A DNA stretch of 64,000 bases from Oceanihabitans sp. IOP_32 (GTDB lineage: Bacteria > Bacteroidota > Bacteroidia > Flavobacteriales > Flavobacteriaceae): NCBI RefSeq assembly GCF_009498295.1, contig NZ_CP040813.1, positions 2,859,001 to 2,923,000 of the forward strand, in the 5' to 3' direction. This document shows positions 8,403-16,604 of this stretch, piece after piece. A program made the position numbers and the translations under genes. Each line of letters begins with the position of its first letter. Within the stretch, counting starts at the first letter, position 1. Below the pieces are notes generated by a model. It did not search any database. It saw only the letters and a list, made by a program, of their open reading frames with translations, and had not been told where the DNA came from.

Positions 8403-9548
8403 ATGAAGACTTTCTATTTCGATAATGCAGCAACTACTAAAATGCGTGACGAAGTTATTGATAAAATGACTCAGGCCATGAAAGCTAACTACGGTAATGC
8501 TTCATCATCACATAGCTTTGGAAGAGCATCTAAAACCTTAATTGAAAAATCTAGAAAAACAATTGCAAGTTATCTAAACGCTTCTCCTAGCGAAATAGTG
8601 TTTACTTCGGGAGGCACAGAGGCCGATAATTTAGTCTTGTTAAGTGCCGTTCGTGATTTAAAGGTTGAGCATATTATTACTTCCAAAATTGAACATCATG
8701 CCGTTTTACATACGGTAGAGCAACTTGAAAAAGAATATAATGTAACGGTTAGTTATGTGAATATTACCAGTAATGGAAGTGTAGATTATGCACATTTAGA
8801 AACGCTGCTTCATACTTCAAAAAAAACTTTGGTTAGTTTAATGCATATTAATAACGAAATAGGTAATGTTCTAGACTTAAAAAAAGTAAGCGATTTGTGC
8901 CAGGCTAACCAGGCTTTATTTCACAGTGATACGGTGCAATCTATTGGGCATTATAAACTCGATTTACAAGCAGTAAAAATAGATTTTCTTGCTGCAGCAG
9001 CGCATAAATTTCACGGTCCAAAAGGTATTGGGTTTGTTTTTATTAGAAAAAACTCTGGTTTAAGATCTTTAATTTTTGGAGGAGAACAAGAGCGCGGTAT
9101 TAGAGCAGGCACCGAATGTGTACATAATATTGTAGGTCAAGAAGTGGCTTTAAAAATGGCCTATGATAATTTAGAAAAAGAGACTGCGTACATTAAATCT
9201 TTAAAGCAGTATTTTATAACAGAACTTAAAAGAAAATTCCCTTTAGTTAAATTTAATGGTTATTCTGGCGACCTAGAAAAAAGCACGTATACTCTCGTTA
9301 ATGTTTGTTTGCCCGTGGCCCCAGAAAAGGCAGCTATGTTATTGTTTCAATTAGATTTAAAAGGAATTGCCTGTTCTAAGGGTAGTGCTTGCCAGAGTGG
9401 AAGCGCAAAAGGTTCTCATGTATTATCAGAAATTTTAAGTGATGATGACATGGCAAAGCCATCCATCAGATTTTCGTTTAGCATTTATAATACCAAGGAA
9501 GAAATAGATTATGTAATTGATGTTTTAAGCGAGTTTGTCACGCATTAA
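8403..9548 (+). CDS. Cysteine desulfurase family protein (NifS/IscS-like)
   Basis: A PLP enzyme that removes sulfur from cysteine as an enzyme persulfide for iron-sulfur cluster or tRNA thiolation pathways. The 381 residues begin FYFDNAATTKMRDEVIDKM, followed by YGNASSSHSFGRAS, TSGGTEADNLVL, the HHAVLHT segment, the PLP lysine in AAHKFHGPKGIGF, and GGEQERGIRAGTE. The catalytic cysteine lies in the long flexible loop CSKGSACQSGSAKGSH, the IscS/NifS (group I) type rather than SufS. No iron-sulfur assembly genes are adjacent, so the recipient pathway is not shown here; it seems a single-gene unit. Confidence 0.9.
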   Translation: MKTFYFDNAATTKMRDEVIDKMTQAMKANYGNASSSHSFGRASKTLIEKSRKTIASYLNASPSEIVFTSGGTEADNLVLLSAVRDLKVEHIITSKIEHHAVLHTVEQLEKEYNVTVSYVNITSNGSVDYAHLETLLHTSKKTLVSLMHINNEIGNVLDLKKVSDLCQANQALFHSDTVQSIGHYKLDLQAVKIDFLAAAAHKFHGPKGIGFVFIRKNSGLRSLIFGGEQERGIRAGTECVHNIVGQEVALKMAYDNLEKETAYIKSLKQYFITELKRKFPLVKFNGYSGDLEKSTYTLVNVCLPVAPEKAAMLLFQLDLKGIACSKGSACQSGSAKGSHVLSEILSDDDMAKPSIRFSFSIYNTKEEIDYVIDVLSEFVTH

Positions 9549-9644
9549 AATTTGTTATAAGTCGCTTAGTACGGTTAATCTTGATTTTTTTTTTGAGCGA
9601 ATCAAGCCTGTTGTTCTGTTCATGTAGAAAAGGAGATTATTAAT

Positions 9645-11330
9645 TTATTTTCTGTAAAACATGCTTTCAAAAGTAGCGCTATTGCCAACGTTGTCGGTAA
9701 CAATTAGTTTTAAATTGTTTTTAGTTTCGCTAATTAAACCGTCGTTAAAATCGTGAGTTAAGGTCTTTGTCTTGTAATCGTACTCCATTAAAATCCATTT
9801 ACCGTTTACTGTAGCTCTGTAGTTTGATATTCCAGAAAGGCTATCGTCAATTTTAATTTTTAAAAATCTAAAATTACTGAGCCACTGGCCCTTTTTAAAG
9901 TTAATAGGGGTGATGGTTGGGTTTTCGGTGTCGGTAGCAAGTGCAAACGTGCCCAATGTTCTCGAATACGTTGTTAATACGTTGTCTTTACGTTTGGTTT
10001 TGGAATATGCTGGGAATTTATTGTGCCCTATCAATTTAGCGATATATAATTTCCTTTTATCGGCATCGGAATAGCTACTTACATCAAAACTAATTTGAAA
10101 ATTCTTTTTTGTCGGGATGATATCTTCGTGTAAAAATAAAGTGTCGTTTTTCACCTTGAAATCCAAATAAAAATCATCATAAAACGTATTTTTATTAAAG
10201 GTGACTAAAACTTTCCCTTTTTTTAAAGTTGTTGTTTCGTTATTATTAATGAAATAAGGACTTGTTTTTTCCGGTTCTGGTGTATTTACTTTGTTTTTTT
10301 TACCCTCTATATTAATGGTTACCCAAGCGTTATTTTGTTTAAAATCGCTAACTTTTATTTTAAAAACAGAATGCGTGCTATCTTGAATAAATAAAACACC
10401 ATCGTTTAAAACATTTTTATATAAGCTTAACGGTTGGTATGGTTTAAACAGCTTTTGTATGCGTTTTTTTTTAGATTTATAATGTTCATAATCAATAAGC
10501 CTATTAATATGTTTGGTTTCTCCAAAAGAAAATTTACTAAAATCAAGCTCGAAATTTTTTCTACCATTAATGAAGCTCTGGATGTTGTAAACCCCATTTT
10601 TATTTGCTGCTAAGTCTAATCGATCGATAGTTTCAACACCAAAACCTATGTGCCCATAGGCTTCAATATTTTCAACATTATAATCTCCGTTTTGCAAGGG
10701 GATTAAACGCAGTTTTTTTCTCGAATTAGAATTGTTAATAAAAGATTTATCATCAAGAGGATACGCGTAAACGGAGTACACAAAAGGGTTTATAGAATCT
10801 TTAATATCTATGCCAAATAAAAGTGGGTTAATAGGATGTTGATTTTTATCGCGAATTTCGAAATGTAAGTGCGGGCCACCAGAACCTCCCGTATTTCCGC
10901 TTAAAGCGACCATGTCACCTTTTTCTATTTTTAAATCTCCAGCTGTGGGGAATAACTCGATCTCGAAAGTTTCTTTTTGGTATTGATTCTTTTTGACGTA
11001 TGCTTCAATCTCGGGCGAAAATTTATTTAAATGAGCATAAACCGTAGTGTACCCGTTAGGATGCGTAATGTATAAGGCTTTCCCATAGCCAAAATGCGAA
11101 ACTTTTATTCTACTCACAAAACCTCCAGCCGCCGCATATACGTTTAAACCTACACGCTGTTGAGTTTTTATATCCAGACCAGCATGAAAGTGATTAGATC
11201 GTAGCTCTGCAAAAGTACCCGAGAGTATTAACGGTATGCCTAAAGGGCTTCCAAAATAGTCTTGCGGATAGTTGTTTTGCGCTAAAGCACTAGTAGAAAT
11301 GGCTACAAAAAAAAAGAATATTAATCGCAT
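9645..11330 (-). CDS. Secreted M23 family metallopeptidase
   Basis: A 561-residue exported protein (signal peptide ending SALAQ, residues 14-18). The LytM/M23 domain is N-terminal: zinc ligands appear as HFHAGLDI (near residues 47-53) and GGPHLHFEIRD (near 155), with the connecting VSRIKVSHFGYGKALYITHP. The remaining 380 residues form beta-rich domains, with an Ig-like end (DDSLSGISNYRATVNGKWIL), giving a layout common in Bacteroidota cell-wall endopeptidases. It probably cleaves peptidoglycan cross-bridges in the periplasm. It is a single-gene unit convergent with the desulfurase. Confidence 0.88.
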   Translation of the reverse strand: MRLIFFFFVAISTSALAQNNYPQDYFGSPLGIPLILSGTFAELRSNHFHAGLDIKTQQRVGLNVYAAAGGFVSRIKVSHFGYGKALYITHPNGYTTVYAHLNKFSPEIEAYVKKNQYQKETFEIELFPTAGDLKIEKGDMVALSGNTGGSGGPHLHFEIRDKNQHPINPLLFGIDIKDSINPFVYSVYAYPLDDKSFINNSNSRKKLRLIPLQNGDYNVENIEAYGHIGFGVETIDRLDLAANKNGVYNIQSFINGRKNFELDFSKFSFGETKHINRLIDYEHYKSKKKRIQKLFKPYQPLSLYKNVLNDGVLFIQDSTHSVFKIKVSDFKQNNAWVTINIEGKKNKVNTPEPEKTSPYFINNNETTTLKKGKVLVTFNKNTFYDDFYLDFKVKNDTLFLHEDIIPTKKNFQISFDVSSYSDADKRKLYIAKLIGHNKFPAYSKTKRKDNVLTTYSRTLGTFALATDTENPTITPINFKKGQWLSNFRFLKIKIDDSLSGISNYRATVNGKWILMEYDYKTKTLTHDFNDGLISETKNNLKLIVTDNVGNSATFESMFYRK

Positions 11331-11488
11331 ATCTAGAAATTACTAATTGTTTTGATATTGAGCTGGTGCTGAATGGTTTTTGCGCTAAAATATCAATTTG
11401 GTATTAATAAGCCAAGTTAAAATAAAAATCAGGGCTAGGAATTGGTTTTAAATAATAACGAAATATTTAAAATTTTATTAAAAAACTG

Positions 11489-11519
11489 TTGTAACTTAAA
11501 CAAAGGTGTGTTAACTTTG
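11489..11519 (+). promoter_or_regulatory. Promoter of the coiled-coil/zapA operon
   Basis: TTG at 11489-11491, a 20-nt spacer, and TAACTTTG at 11512-11519, an exact match to the Bacteroidota promoter pattern. The first start codon follows 24 nt later. Confidence 0.65.
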
Positions 11520-11543
11520 TAATATAAGTATTGAGATTTGAAG

Positions 11544-11834
11544 ATGAGTAATATTGAAGATGTAGTTGGTTCTTTAGAAGATAAAATTGGTAAAATTTTA
11601 GAAAAATTAGAGCGTTTAGAACAAGCTAATTTAAAATTAAATAATGAGCTACTATCTTTAAAGCAAGAGCTTCTTAATAAAAATGAACAATTCGTCATTT
11701 TAGAAGAAAAACATGAAGCGCTTAAAATGACAAATGCAATACTTGGTAGTGACGAAAATAAAAGAGAAACAAAGCTTAAAATAAACGCATTAATTAGAGA
11801 AATAGACCATTGCATTGTGCAACTGTCGGATTAG
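11544..11834 (+). CDS. Coiled-coil protein upstream of zapA
   Basis: I use the ATG at 11544 (MSNIEDVVGSLEDKIGKILE) rather than a TTG two codons earlier. The 96-residue protein is almost entirely predicted coiled coil with regular leucine spacing (LEKLERLEQANLKLNNELLSL, given as part). Automatic pipelines sometimes mislabel such proteins as a tRNA synthetase subunit, which this is not. Its place 15 bases before zapA suggests a division-associated partner, perhaps a ZapB-like role, but that is inference from context and shape only. Confidence 0.75.
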   Translation: MSNIEDVVGSLEDKIGKILEKLERLEQANLKLNNELLSLKQELLNKNEQFVILEEKHEALKMTNAILGSDENKRETKLKINALIREIDHCIVQLSD

Positions 11835-11849
11835 TGTGCGATAGATGAC

Positions 11850-12143
11850 ATGTCAGAAAAGCTCAAAATAAAGCTGTCGATTGCAAATCGTGTTTACCCA
11901 TTAACTATTGAGCCTAGCCAAGAAGAGGGGTTGCGAAAAGCTGCAAAAAATATCGATGTTATGATAAAGCAGTTTGAAAAAAGCTATTCTGTAAGAGATA
12001 AACAAGATGTACTAGCCATGTGTGCTTTACAATTTGCTTCTCAAGTTGAACAAAAATCTATTGAGAAAGCAAGTGTAAACGAGCATATAGAAAACAAAAT
12101 AAAGGCTTTAAATGATTTGCTTGATAAACATTTAATCTCTTAA
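11850..12143 (+). CDS. zapA: Cell division protein ZapA
   Basis: A 97-residue protein with the ZapA pattern: KLKIKLSIANRVYPLTIEPS, then EEGLRKAAKNIDVMIKQFE, and a C-terminal helix (DVLAMCALQFASQVEQK). ZapA binds FtsZ and bundles its filaments at midcell. Length is normal. It is preceded by the coiled-coil gene in the same transcript and followed by a 6S RNA and then rny, a common arrangement in Flavobacteriia. Confidence 0.88.
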   Translation: MSEKLKIKLSIANRVYPLTIEPSQEEGLRKAAKNIDVMIKQFEKSYSVRDKQDVLAMCALQFASQVEQKSIEKASVNEHIENKIKALNDLLDKHLIS

Positions 12144-12174
12144 AACGTTCTTTAAAATAGACTAAAAAGTTACT

Positions 12175-12354
12175 GCCTACATTGGTTATTTTTTTTGATG
12201 AACTCAACGTTAATTCTTTAAAAAGGGTGAGTTTAAGTTGTAAAAGCATGCTGCTACTATTATTAATTTAATAGTTCGAGCAGACCCTTGATCAGCTTGT
12301 TAGCCCTAAACTTGTTTTTAAGGAGTTTATACAAAACTTTATACCGATGTAGGC
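12175..12354 (+). ncRNA. ssrS: 6S RNA (6S-Flavo type)
   Basis: The 240-base gap between zapA and rny folds as a 6S-like rod. A 12-bp closing stem joins 12175-12186 (GCCTACATTGGT) and 12343-12354 (ACCGATGTAGGC) with one G-T pair. Inside, 12198-12205 (ATGAACTC) pairs with 12323-12330 (GAGTTTAT). A long apical hairpin follows, with CTGCT/AGCAG and ACTATTA/AATAGT arms around 12250-12285, flanking large unpaired regions as in the central bubble. A T run (12355-12360) after the closing stem can serve as terminator. Length (about 180 nt) and position after zapA both fit 6S RNA, which binds and inhibits RNA polymerase. Exact ends are estimates. Confidence 0.78.
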
Positions 12355-12384
12355 TTTTTTATATATTTAAACCAACTAACAAAA

Positions 12385-13962
12385 ATGGAAATTGACACAA
12401 TAATATCAATAGTAGGAGGTCTGCTATTAGGGCTAATATTAGGTTTTATAATCGCAAAAATTCTAGAAAAAAATAAAGCTTCAAAATTAATCGCTACGGC
12501 AAAACGAAATGCTACTAGTATAATTAGAGAAGCTAAAAAAGAAGGCGAAAGCATAAAAAAAGATAAAATTCTTCAGGCCAAAGAAAAATTTATAGAGCTA
12601 AAAGCTGAGCATGAGAAAGTTATTTTATCTCGAGATAAAAAGATTTCAGAGACAGAAAAACGCACGCGCGATAAAGAATCTCAGTTGTCTAGTGAGCTTT
12701 CGAAAACTAAAAAACTTAACGATGTCATTGAGGCAAAGCAAAAAGATTATAGTTTTAGACTTGATGTTTTAGAAAAGAAGCAACAAGAACTCGACAAACT
12801 TCATAAAAGTAAAGTGCAACAACTGGAAGTCATTTCTAGTCTGTCTGCCGAAGAAGCTAAAGCACAACTTATTGAATCTTTAAAAGGCCAAGCTCAAAAC
12901 GATGCCATGGCGTTTATTCAAAACGCGATGGAAGAAGCAAAAATGACGGCTCAGCAAGACGCAAAAAAAATTATAATAAATACCATTCAACGCATTGGTA
13001 CAGAGGAAGCTGTAGATAATTGTGTGTCTGTTTTTAATATCGAATCAGACGATGTTAAAGGACGTATAATTGGGCGTGAAGGTCGAAATATTCGAGCTAT
13101 TGAAGCAGCTACAGGTGTCGAGATTATTGTTGATGATACCCCCGAAGCCATTATATTATCTTGTTTTGATTCTGTTCGAAGAGAAGTGGCTAGGTTGTCA
13201 TTACATAAATTAGTAACCGATGGGAGAATTCACCCCGCTCGAATTGAGGAAATTGTGAATAAGACCCAAAAGCAAATCGAACAGGAAATAATTGAAGTTG
13301 GTAAGCGTACGGTTATAGATTTAGGAATTCATAACTTACATCCGGAGCTTATTAAAATGGTGGGACGAATGAAATATCGATCGTCTTATGGTCAAAACCT
13401 CTTGCAGCACTCGCGTGAAGTTGCAAAACTTTGTGGTGTTATGGCAGCAGAACTCGGACTAAATCCTAAATTGGCCAAACGTGCTGGTTTACTGCATGAT
13501 ATCGGTAAAGTTCCCGATGCCGAAGTCGATATGGAAACACCTCATGCTATTCTTGGTATGCAATGGGCAGAAAAGTATAACGAAAAACGTGACGTTTGTA
13601 ATGCCATTGGGGCTCACCACGACGAAATTGAAATGACCTCGTTATTAGCGCCAATTGTGCAGGTTTGTGATGCCATTTCTGGTGCTCGTCCTGGTGCAAG
13701 ACGACAAGTTTTAGATAGCTATATTCAACGTTTAAAAGATTTAGAAGAGATTGCCGTTGGCTTTCAAGGTGTAAAGAAAGCCTATGCGATTCAAGCGGGT
13801 AGAGAGTTGCGTGTTATTGTTGAAAGTGAAAAAGTAGACGACCAAAAAGCTGCCGATCTATCGTTTAGTATCTCGCAAAAAGTACAAACAGATATGACTT
13901 ATCCAGGGCAAGTTAAAGTGACCGTAATTAGAGAAACTAGAGCGGTTAATATTGCCAAATAG
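12385..13962 (+). CDS. rny: Ribonuclease Y
   Basis: A membrane-anchored endoribonuclease that starts mRNA decay. The 525 residues show an N-terminal membrane helix ([19 protein letters not shown]), a long coiled coil (about 30-190), a KH RNA-binding domain ([20 protein letters not shown], about 215-285), and the HD domain with [13 protein letters not shown] and [13 protein letters not shown], giving the metal-binding H and HD residues, plus [10 protein letters not shown]. Length and domain order match the family. It follows the 6S RNA and ends before a hairpin terminator. Confidence 0.95.
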   Translation: MEIDTIISIVGGLLLGLILGFIIAKILEKNKASKLIATAKRNATSIIREAKKEGESIKKDKILQAKEKFIELKAEHEKVILSRDKKISETEKRTRDKESQLSSELSKTKKLNDVIEAKQKDYSFRLDVLEKKQQELDKLHKSKVQQLEVISSLSAEEAKAQLIESLKGQAQNDAMAFIQNAMEEAKMTAQQDAKKIIINTIQRIGTEEAVDNCVSVFNIESDDVKGRIIGREGRNIRAIEAATGVEIIVDDTPEAIILSCFDSVRREVARLSLHKLVTDGRIHPARIEEIVNKTQKQIEQEIIEVGKRTVIDLGIHNLHPELIKMVGRMKYRSSYGQNLLQHSREVAKLCGVMAAELGLNPKLAKRAGLLHDIGKVPDAEVDMETPHAILGMQWAEKYNEKRDVCNAIGAHHDEIEMTSLLAPIVQVCDAISGARPGARRQVLDSYIQRLKDLEEIAVGFQGVKKAYAIQAGRELRVIVESEKVDDQKAADLSFSISQKVQTDMTYPGQVKVTVIRETRAVNIAK

Positions 13963-13980
13963 ACCAAATTAAATATAACG

Positions 13981-14008
13981 AAAAATCCAGTTTAAACTGG
14001 ATTTTTAT
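13981..14008 (+). terminator. Terminator of rny
   Basis: AAAAATCCAGTTTAAACTGG followed by ATTTTT forms a perfect 26-nt palindrome with a T tail, 19 bases after the rny stop. Confidence 0.75.
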
Positions 14009-14035
14009 CTTTTTATAAAATCGCGATCACATCGT

Positions 14036-14061
14036 ATACCAATTTAATTTTGAAATGGCGT
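14036..14061. repeat. Partial copy of a dispersed repeat
   Basis: These 26 bases match the reverse complement of the right end of the foldback element at 15775-15935 with four mismatches. It begins ATACCAATTTAA, the terminal sequence of that element. No clear second arm is present nearby. Confidence 0.45.
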
Positions 14062-14202
14062 ATGGCTAATTTAGTATTAATCGTTCAATTATACTGAGAA
14101 TAGGCCAACGACTATATTTTTAATAAAAAGGGTTTCTCGAGGAAACGATTTAGTTTTTATGGATTGTAATTGATTATTGTCGTTTCTTGAATGATGTATT
14201 TT

Positions 14203-15099
14203 TTACTTTCTTGGATGAAACTTCTTTACAACTTCAGTTAAATGACTTTTATCCAAATGCACGTAAACTTCAGTAGTTGTAATGCTTTCATGTCCTAGCA
14301 TAAGTTGAATGGAACGCAAATCTGCGTTGTTTTGTAATAAATGTGTTGCAAAAGAATGTCTAAAGGTGTGTGGAGAAATGTTCTTTTTTAAACCAATTTT
14401 TTCTGCAAGTTGCTTAATAATTGTAAAAATCATGGCTCGTGTTAATTGTTTACCACGTCTGTTTAAAAACAAGGTGTCTTCAAAACCAGCCTGAATATTA
14501 ATATGGTTTCTTACTTCCGTCCTATAAATATTAATATATTTTTGAGTTATTGGCACAATGGGCACAAAGCGTTGTTTATCGCCTTTACCAGTTACTTTAA
14601 TAAAGCCTTCATCAAAAAATAAATCTGATAATTTAAGAGTTACCAGTTCACTAACGCGTAAGCCACAACCATAAAGGGTTTCTAATATTGCACGGTTACG
14701 TTCCCCTTGTGGTTTTGTTAAATCGATAGCATTAATTAGGCTATCTATTTCTGCTTCAGATAACACGTCTGGTAATTTTCTGCCTATTTTAGGGGATTCA
14801 ATCAATTCTAGTGGGTTGGTTTCTCTGTAATCCTCAAAAATCAAATAATTAAAAAAACTTCTCAAACCTGAAATTATTCGGGATTGTGAGCGCGCATTCA
14901 CATGTTTAGCAGTGTCATAAATAAATTGTTGTACAATCTCTGGAGTGATAGAAATAGGAGACAAGCTCATGTTATTTTCTTCCAGAAAAAGAATCAATTT
15001 TTTAATATCAAGGGCATAACTGTCAATAGAGTTTTGCGATAACCCACGTTCTATTTTCAGGTATAATTGATAGTCTTTAAGTGCGTGTTCCCATTTCAT
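14203..15099 (-). CDS. xerD: Site-specific tyrosine recombinase XerD
   Basis: The recombinase that, usually with XerC, resolves chromosome dimers at dif near the terminus. The 298 residues have an N-terminal SAM-like DNA-binding domain (1-95) and a catalytic domain with the full residue set: R148 (YGCGLRVSEL), K172 (TGKGDKQR), H244 and R247 (HTFRHSF), H270 (LGHESITTT) and Y279 (EVYVHLD). Length and sequence fit housekeeping XerD of Flavobacteriia rather than a mobile-element integrase. A -7 box lies 4 nt before the ATG. The common flavobacterial neighbour aroQ is nearby on the other strand, with an outer-membrane protein gene between them. Confidence 0.92.
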   Translation of the reverse strand: MKWEHALKDYQLYLKIERGLSQNSIDSYALDIKKLILFLEENNMSLSPISITPEIVQQFIYDTAKHVNARSQSRIISGLRSFFNYLIFEDYRETNPLELIESPKIGRKLPDVLSEAEIDSLINAIDLTKPQGERNRAILETLYGCGLRVSELVTLKLSDLFFDEGFIKVTGKGDKQRFVPIVPITQKYINIYRTEVRNHINIQAGFEDTLFLNRRGKQLTRAMIFTIIKQLAEKIGLKKNISPHTFRHSFATHLLQNNADLRSIQLMLGHESITTTEVYVHLDKSHLTEVVKKFHPRK

Positions 15100-15103
15100 T
15101 TCG

Positions 15104-15111
15104 CAAAAATA
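15104..15111 (-). promoter_or_regulatory. -7 box of xerD, 4 nt from the ATG
   Basis: TATTTTTG on the minus strand followed by CGAA and the xerD ATG. Same 4-nt spacing as at rlmD and aroQ, predicting a leaderless mRNA. No TTG is seen at the expected -33 position. Confidence 0.42.
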
Positions 15112-15184
15112 AAGTATGTTGTGGTTTTAAGAGTTACTAATATATTGAAATTAATAGTTTTGTTTTTTAACGATCAAAATTTCG

Positions 15185-15222
15185 GTGTTTGTTTTAAGAG
15201 ACAACAAACACTACTTTTTTTT
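15185..15222 (+). terminator. Orphan hairpin with T tract
   Basis: GTGTTTGTT and AACAAACAC form a perfect 9-bp stem with a 9-nt loop, followed after three bases by eight T. It looks like an intrinsic terminator but no plus-strand gene lies upstream, since xerD runs the other way. Confidence 0.4.
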
Positions 15223-15239
15223 ATATCATTATTATAGTC

Positions 15240-15271
15240 TAGATTTGTTTATTAATTAATAAAACAAATCT
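15240..15271 (+). promoter_or_regulatory. -7 box overlapping a near-perfect palindrome before the omp gene
   Basis: TAGATTTG at 15240-15247 fits the -7 element. The palindrome at 15241-15271 (AGATTTGTTT ... AAACAAATCT, one unpaired base) begins inside it and ends 3 nt before the start codon. It could be an operator or a 5' leader hairpin. Confidence 0.45.
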
Positions 15272-15274
15272 ATT

Positions 15275-15757
15275 ATGAGAAAATTATTTTTATGTGCTGC
15301 AATTGCAGTACTGGGAATAACAAGTGTTAATGCACAGGAGTTTAAAGCGGCTGTTAACGCAGGATTAATTACTGGAGATGCTAGCGATTTTTATTCTTTT
15401 AATTTAACGTTAGATGCAGCTTATCTATGGGAAGTTTTAGATCAAGTACAAGTTGGTGTGGCATCGGGCTATTCGCACTCTTTTGCTAAAGAGATAGCAG
15501 GTTTTAAAGGAGACGATGTTAGTTTTTTACCACTAGCTGCAGCAGGACGTCTTGCACTTTCTGAAAGCTTTGCTTTTGGCGCAGACCTTGGGTATGCTAT
15601 AGGGCTTAATGACGGTAATGATGGTGGTTTTTATTATGCGCCAAGAATTCAATATGGAGTTAGCGAATCTATAGATATTGTAGCTAAATATACGGGTGTG
15701 AGCCGTGATGGGGGAACTTTTAATACTATTACTTTAGGTATAGAATTTGGTTTATAG
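15275..15757 (+). CDS. Small outer-membrane beta-barrel protein
   Basis: A 160-residue protein with a signal peptide (MRKLFLCAAIAVLGITSVNA, cut before QEF). The mature part has about eight alternating amphipathic strands (for example DQVQVGVASGYSHSF, SFAFGADLGYAIGL, and the end FNTITLGIEFGL with a terminal aromatic-containing strand), suggesting an OmpX/OmpW-size eight-stranded barrel. It is a single-gene unit with its own promoter/palindrome region. The exact role is unknown. Confidence 0.75.
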   Translation: MRKLFLCAAIAVLGITSVNAQEFKAAVNAGLITGDASDFYSFNLTLDAAYLWEVLDQVQVGVASGYSHSFAKEIAGFKGDDVSFLPLAAAGRLALSESFAFGADLGYAIGLNDGNDGGFYYAPRIQYGVSESIDIVAKYTGVSRDGGTFNTITLGIEFGL

Positions 15758-15774
15758 TTCTTGTATACCATGTG

Positions 15775-15935
15775 ATACCAATTTAACCATATAAAGTCGT
15801 AATAAATAGCTTCTTTTTTGCTTACTTTTTATCAAAAATAATTACCGTAACGATGCTATGCTATTTATTTTTCAATTCAATTAATCAAAAAATAATTCAA
15901 TTTATTTGCACGACATTACAAAGTTAAATTAGTAT
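15775..15935. repeat. Foldback (MITE-like) element with 12-bp terminal inverted repeats
   Basis: The ends ATACCAATTTAA (15775-15786) and TTAAATTAGTAT (15924-15935) are inverted copies with one mismatch. Further in, GTCGT/ACGAC and AATAAATAGC (15801-15810)/GCTATTTATT (15860-15869) also pair. The 161-bp element has no reading frame. A related sequence lies at 14036-14061. Confidence 0.5.
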
Positions 15936-15943
15936 TATTTTTA

Positions 15944-15973
15944 GAAAAAGGGAGCTCAGGCTTCCTTTTTTTA
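15944..15973 (+). terminator. Terminator-like hairpin before aroQ
   Basis: AAAGGGAGC TCAG GCTTCCTTT with one G-T pair, followed by a T run. It probably ends the outer-membrane protein transcript. Confidence 0.6.
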
Positions 15974-15987
15974 TCTCTAAATTTTAA

Positions 15988-15995
15988 TATATTTG
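15988..15995 (+). promoter_or_regulatory. -7 box of aroQ, 4 nt from the ATG
   Basis: TATATTTG followed by GCAC and then ATG at 16000. Predicts a leaderless mRNA; lies just after the preceding terminator hairpin. No -33 TTG is apparent. Confidence 0.42.
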
Positions 15996-15999
15996 GCAC

Positions 16000-16416
16000 A
16001 TGAAAAAACTAATCATTATTAATGGACCAAACTTAAATCTCCTCGGAAAGCGAGAAACAAATATTTATGGAAATTTGTCGTTTACAGAGTTCTTTGAGCA
16101 AGTAAAAGAAAAGTATTCTCAGGTGGAAATAGACTATTTTCATTCGAATATCGAAGGGGAAATTATTGACAAATTACAAGAGGTTGGTTTCAGTTATGAT
16201 GGTATAATTCTCAATGCTGCGGCTTATACGCACACTTCAGTAGGTATTGGCGATGCAGTTAAGGCTATTGAAACTCCTGTAGTTGAAGTGCACATTTCTA
16301 ACACGTTTAATAGGGAAGAGTTTAGGCACCAGTCTTTTATTTCTCCAAATGCTAAAGGCGTCATTCTTGGTTTTGGTTTGCAAAGTTACGAGTTGGCGAT
16401 ACAGAGTTTTTTTTAA
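16000..16416 (+). CDS. aroQ: Type II 3-dehydroquinate dehydratase
   Basis: Third step of the shikimate pathway: dehydration of 3-dehydroquinate to 3-dehydroshikimate by the dodecameric type II enzyme. The 138 residues carry the family motifs: INGPNLNLLGKRE with the catalytic Tyr region (TNIYG), FHSNIEGEIIDKLQE, the ILNAAAYTHTSVGIGDA segment, and EVHISN with REEFRHQSFISP, including the catalytic His. Slightly shorter than the usual 145-150 residues but complete. It appears to be transcribed alone. Confidence 0.94.
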   Translation: MKKLIIINGPNLNLLGKRETNIYGNLSFTEFFEQVKEKYSQVEIDYFHSNIEGEIIDKLQEVGFSYDGIILNAAAYTHTSVGIGDAVKAIETPVVEVHISNTFNREEFRHQSFISPNAKGVILGFGLQSYELAIQSFF

Positions 16417-16508
16417 GCCTCACCAAACCTGCCCTGCGGAGTGGAGATACGCCACTATGGTGTTTAAATTTTAAAAAACTTGGCAATGGTTCCTGCTTTT
16501 TTGGTAAT

Positions 16509-16556
16509 AAAAAATGCGATTCTCCTCATAATCATTAGGAGAATCGCATTTTTTTA
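16509..16556. terminator. Bidirectional terminator between aroQ and lpdA
   Basis: An 18-bp stem (AAAAAATGCGATTCTCCT at 16509-16526 with AGGAGAATCGCATTTTTT from 16537) around a 10-nt loop, with T runs on both strands. Confidence 0.82.
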
Positions 16557-16604
16557 TCCAAGTAAGAATTTCTCCTCTTCGGAGAAGCTCGGTAGGGCTT
16601 TTTT

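Noticed and set aside
11435-11815. Minus-strand frame of 126 codons
   Set aside because: It is antisense to the coiled-coil gene, with serine/phenylalanine-rich composition typical of a shadow frame.
14203-15099. Integrase of a mobile element
   Set aside because: Sequence and context fit housekeeping XerD; no attachment repeats or phage genes were found.
16417-16600. GC-richer pieces around the aroQ/lpdA terminator
   Set aside because: They look like intergenic repeat fragments (GGAG/CTCC hairpins) but are too short to claim as a repeat family.
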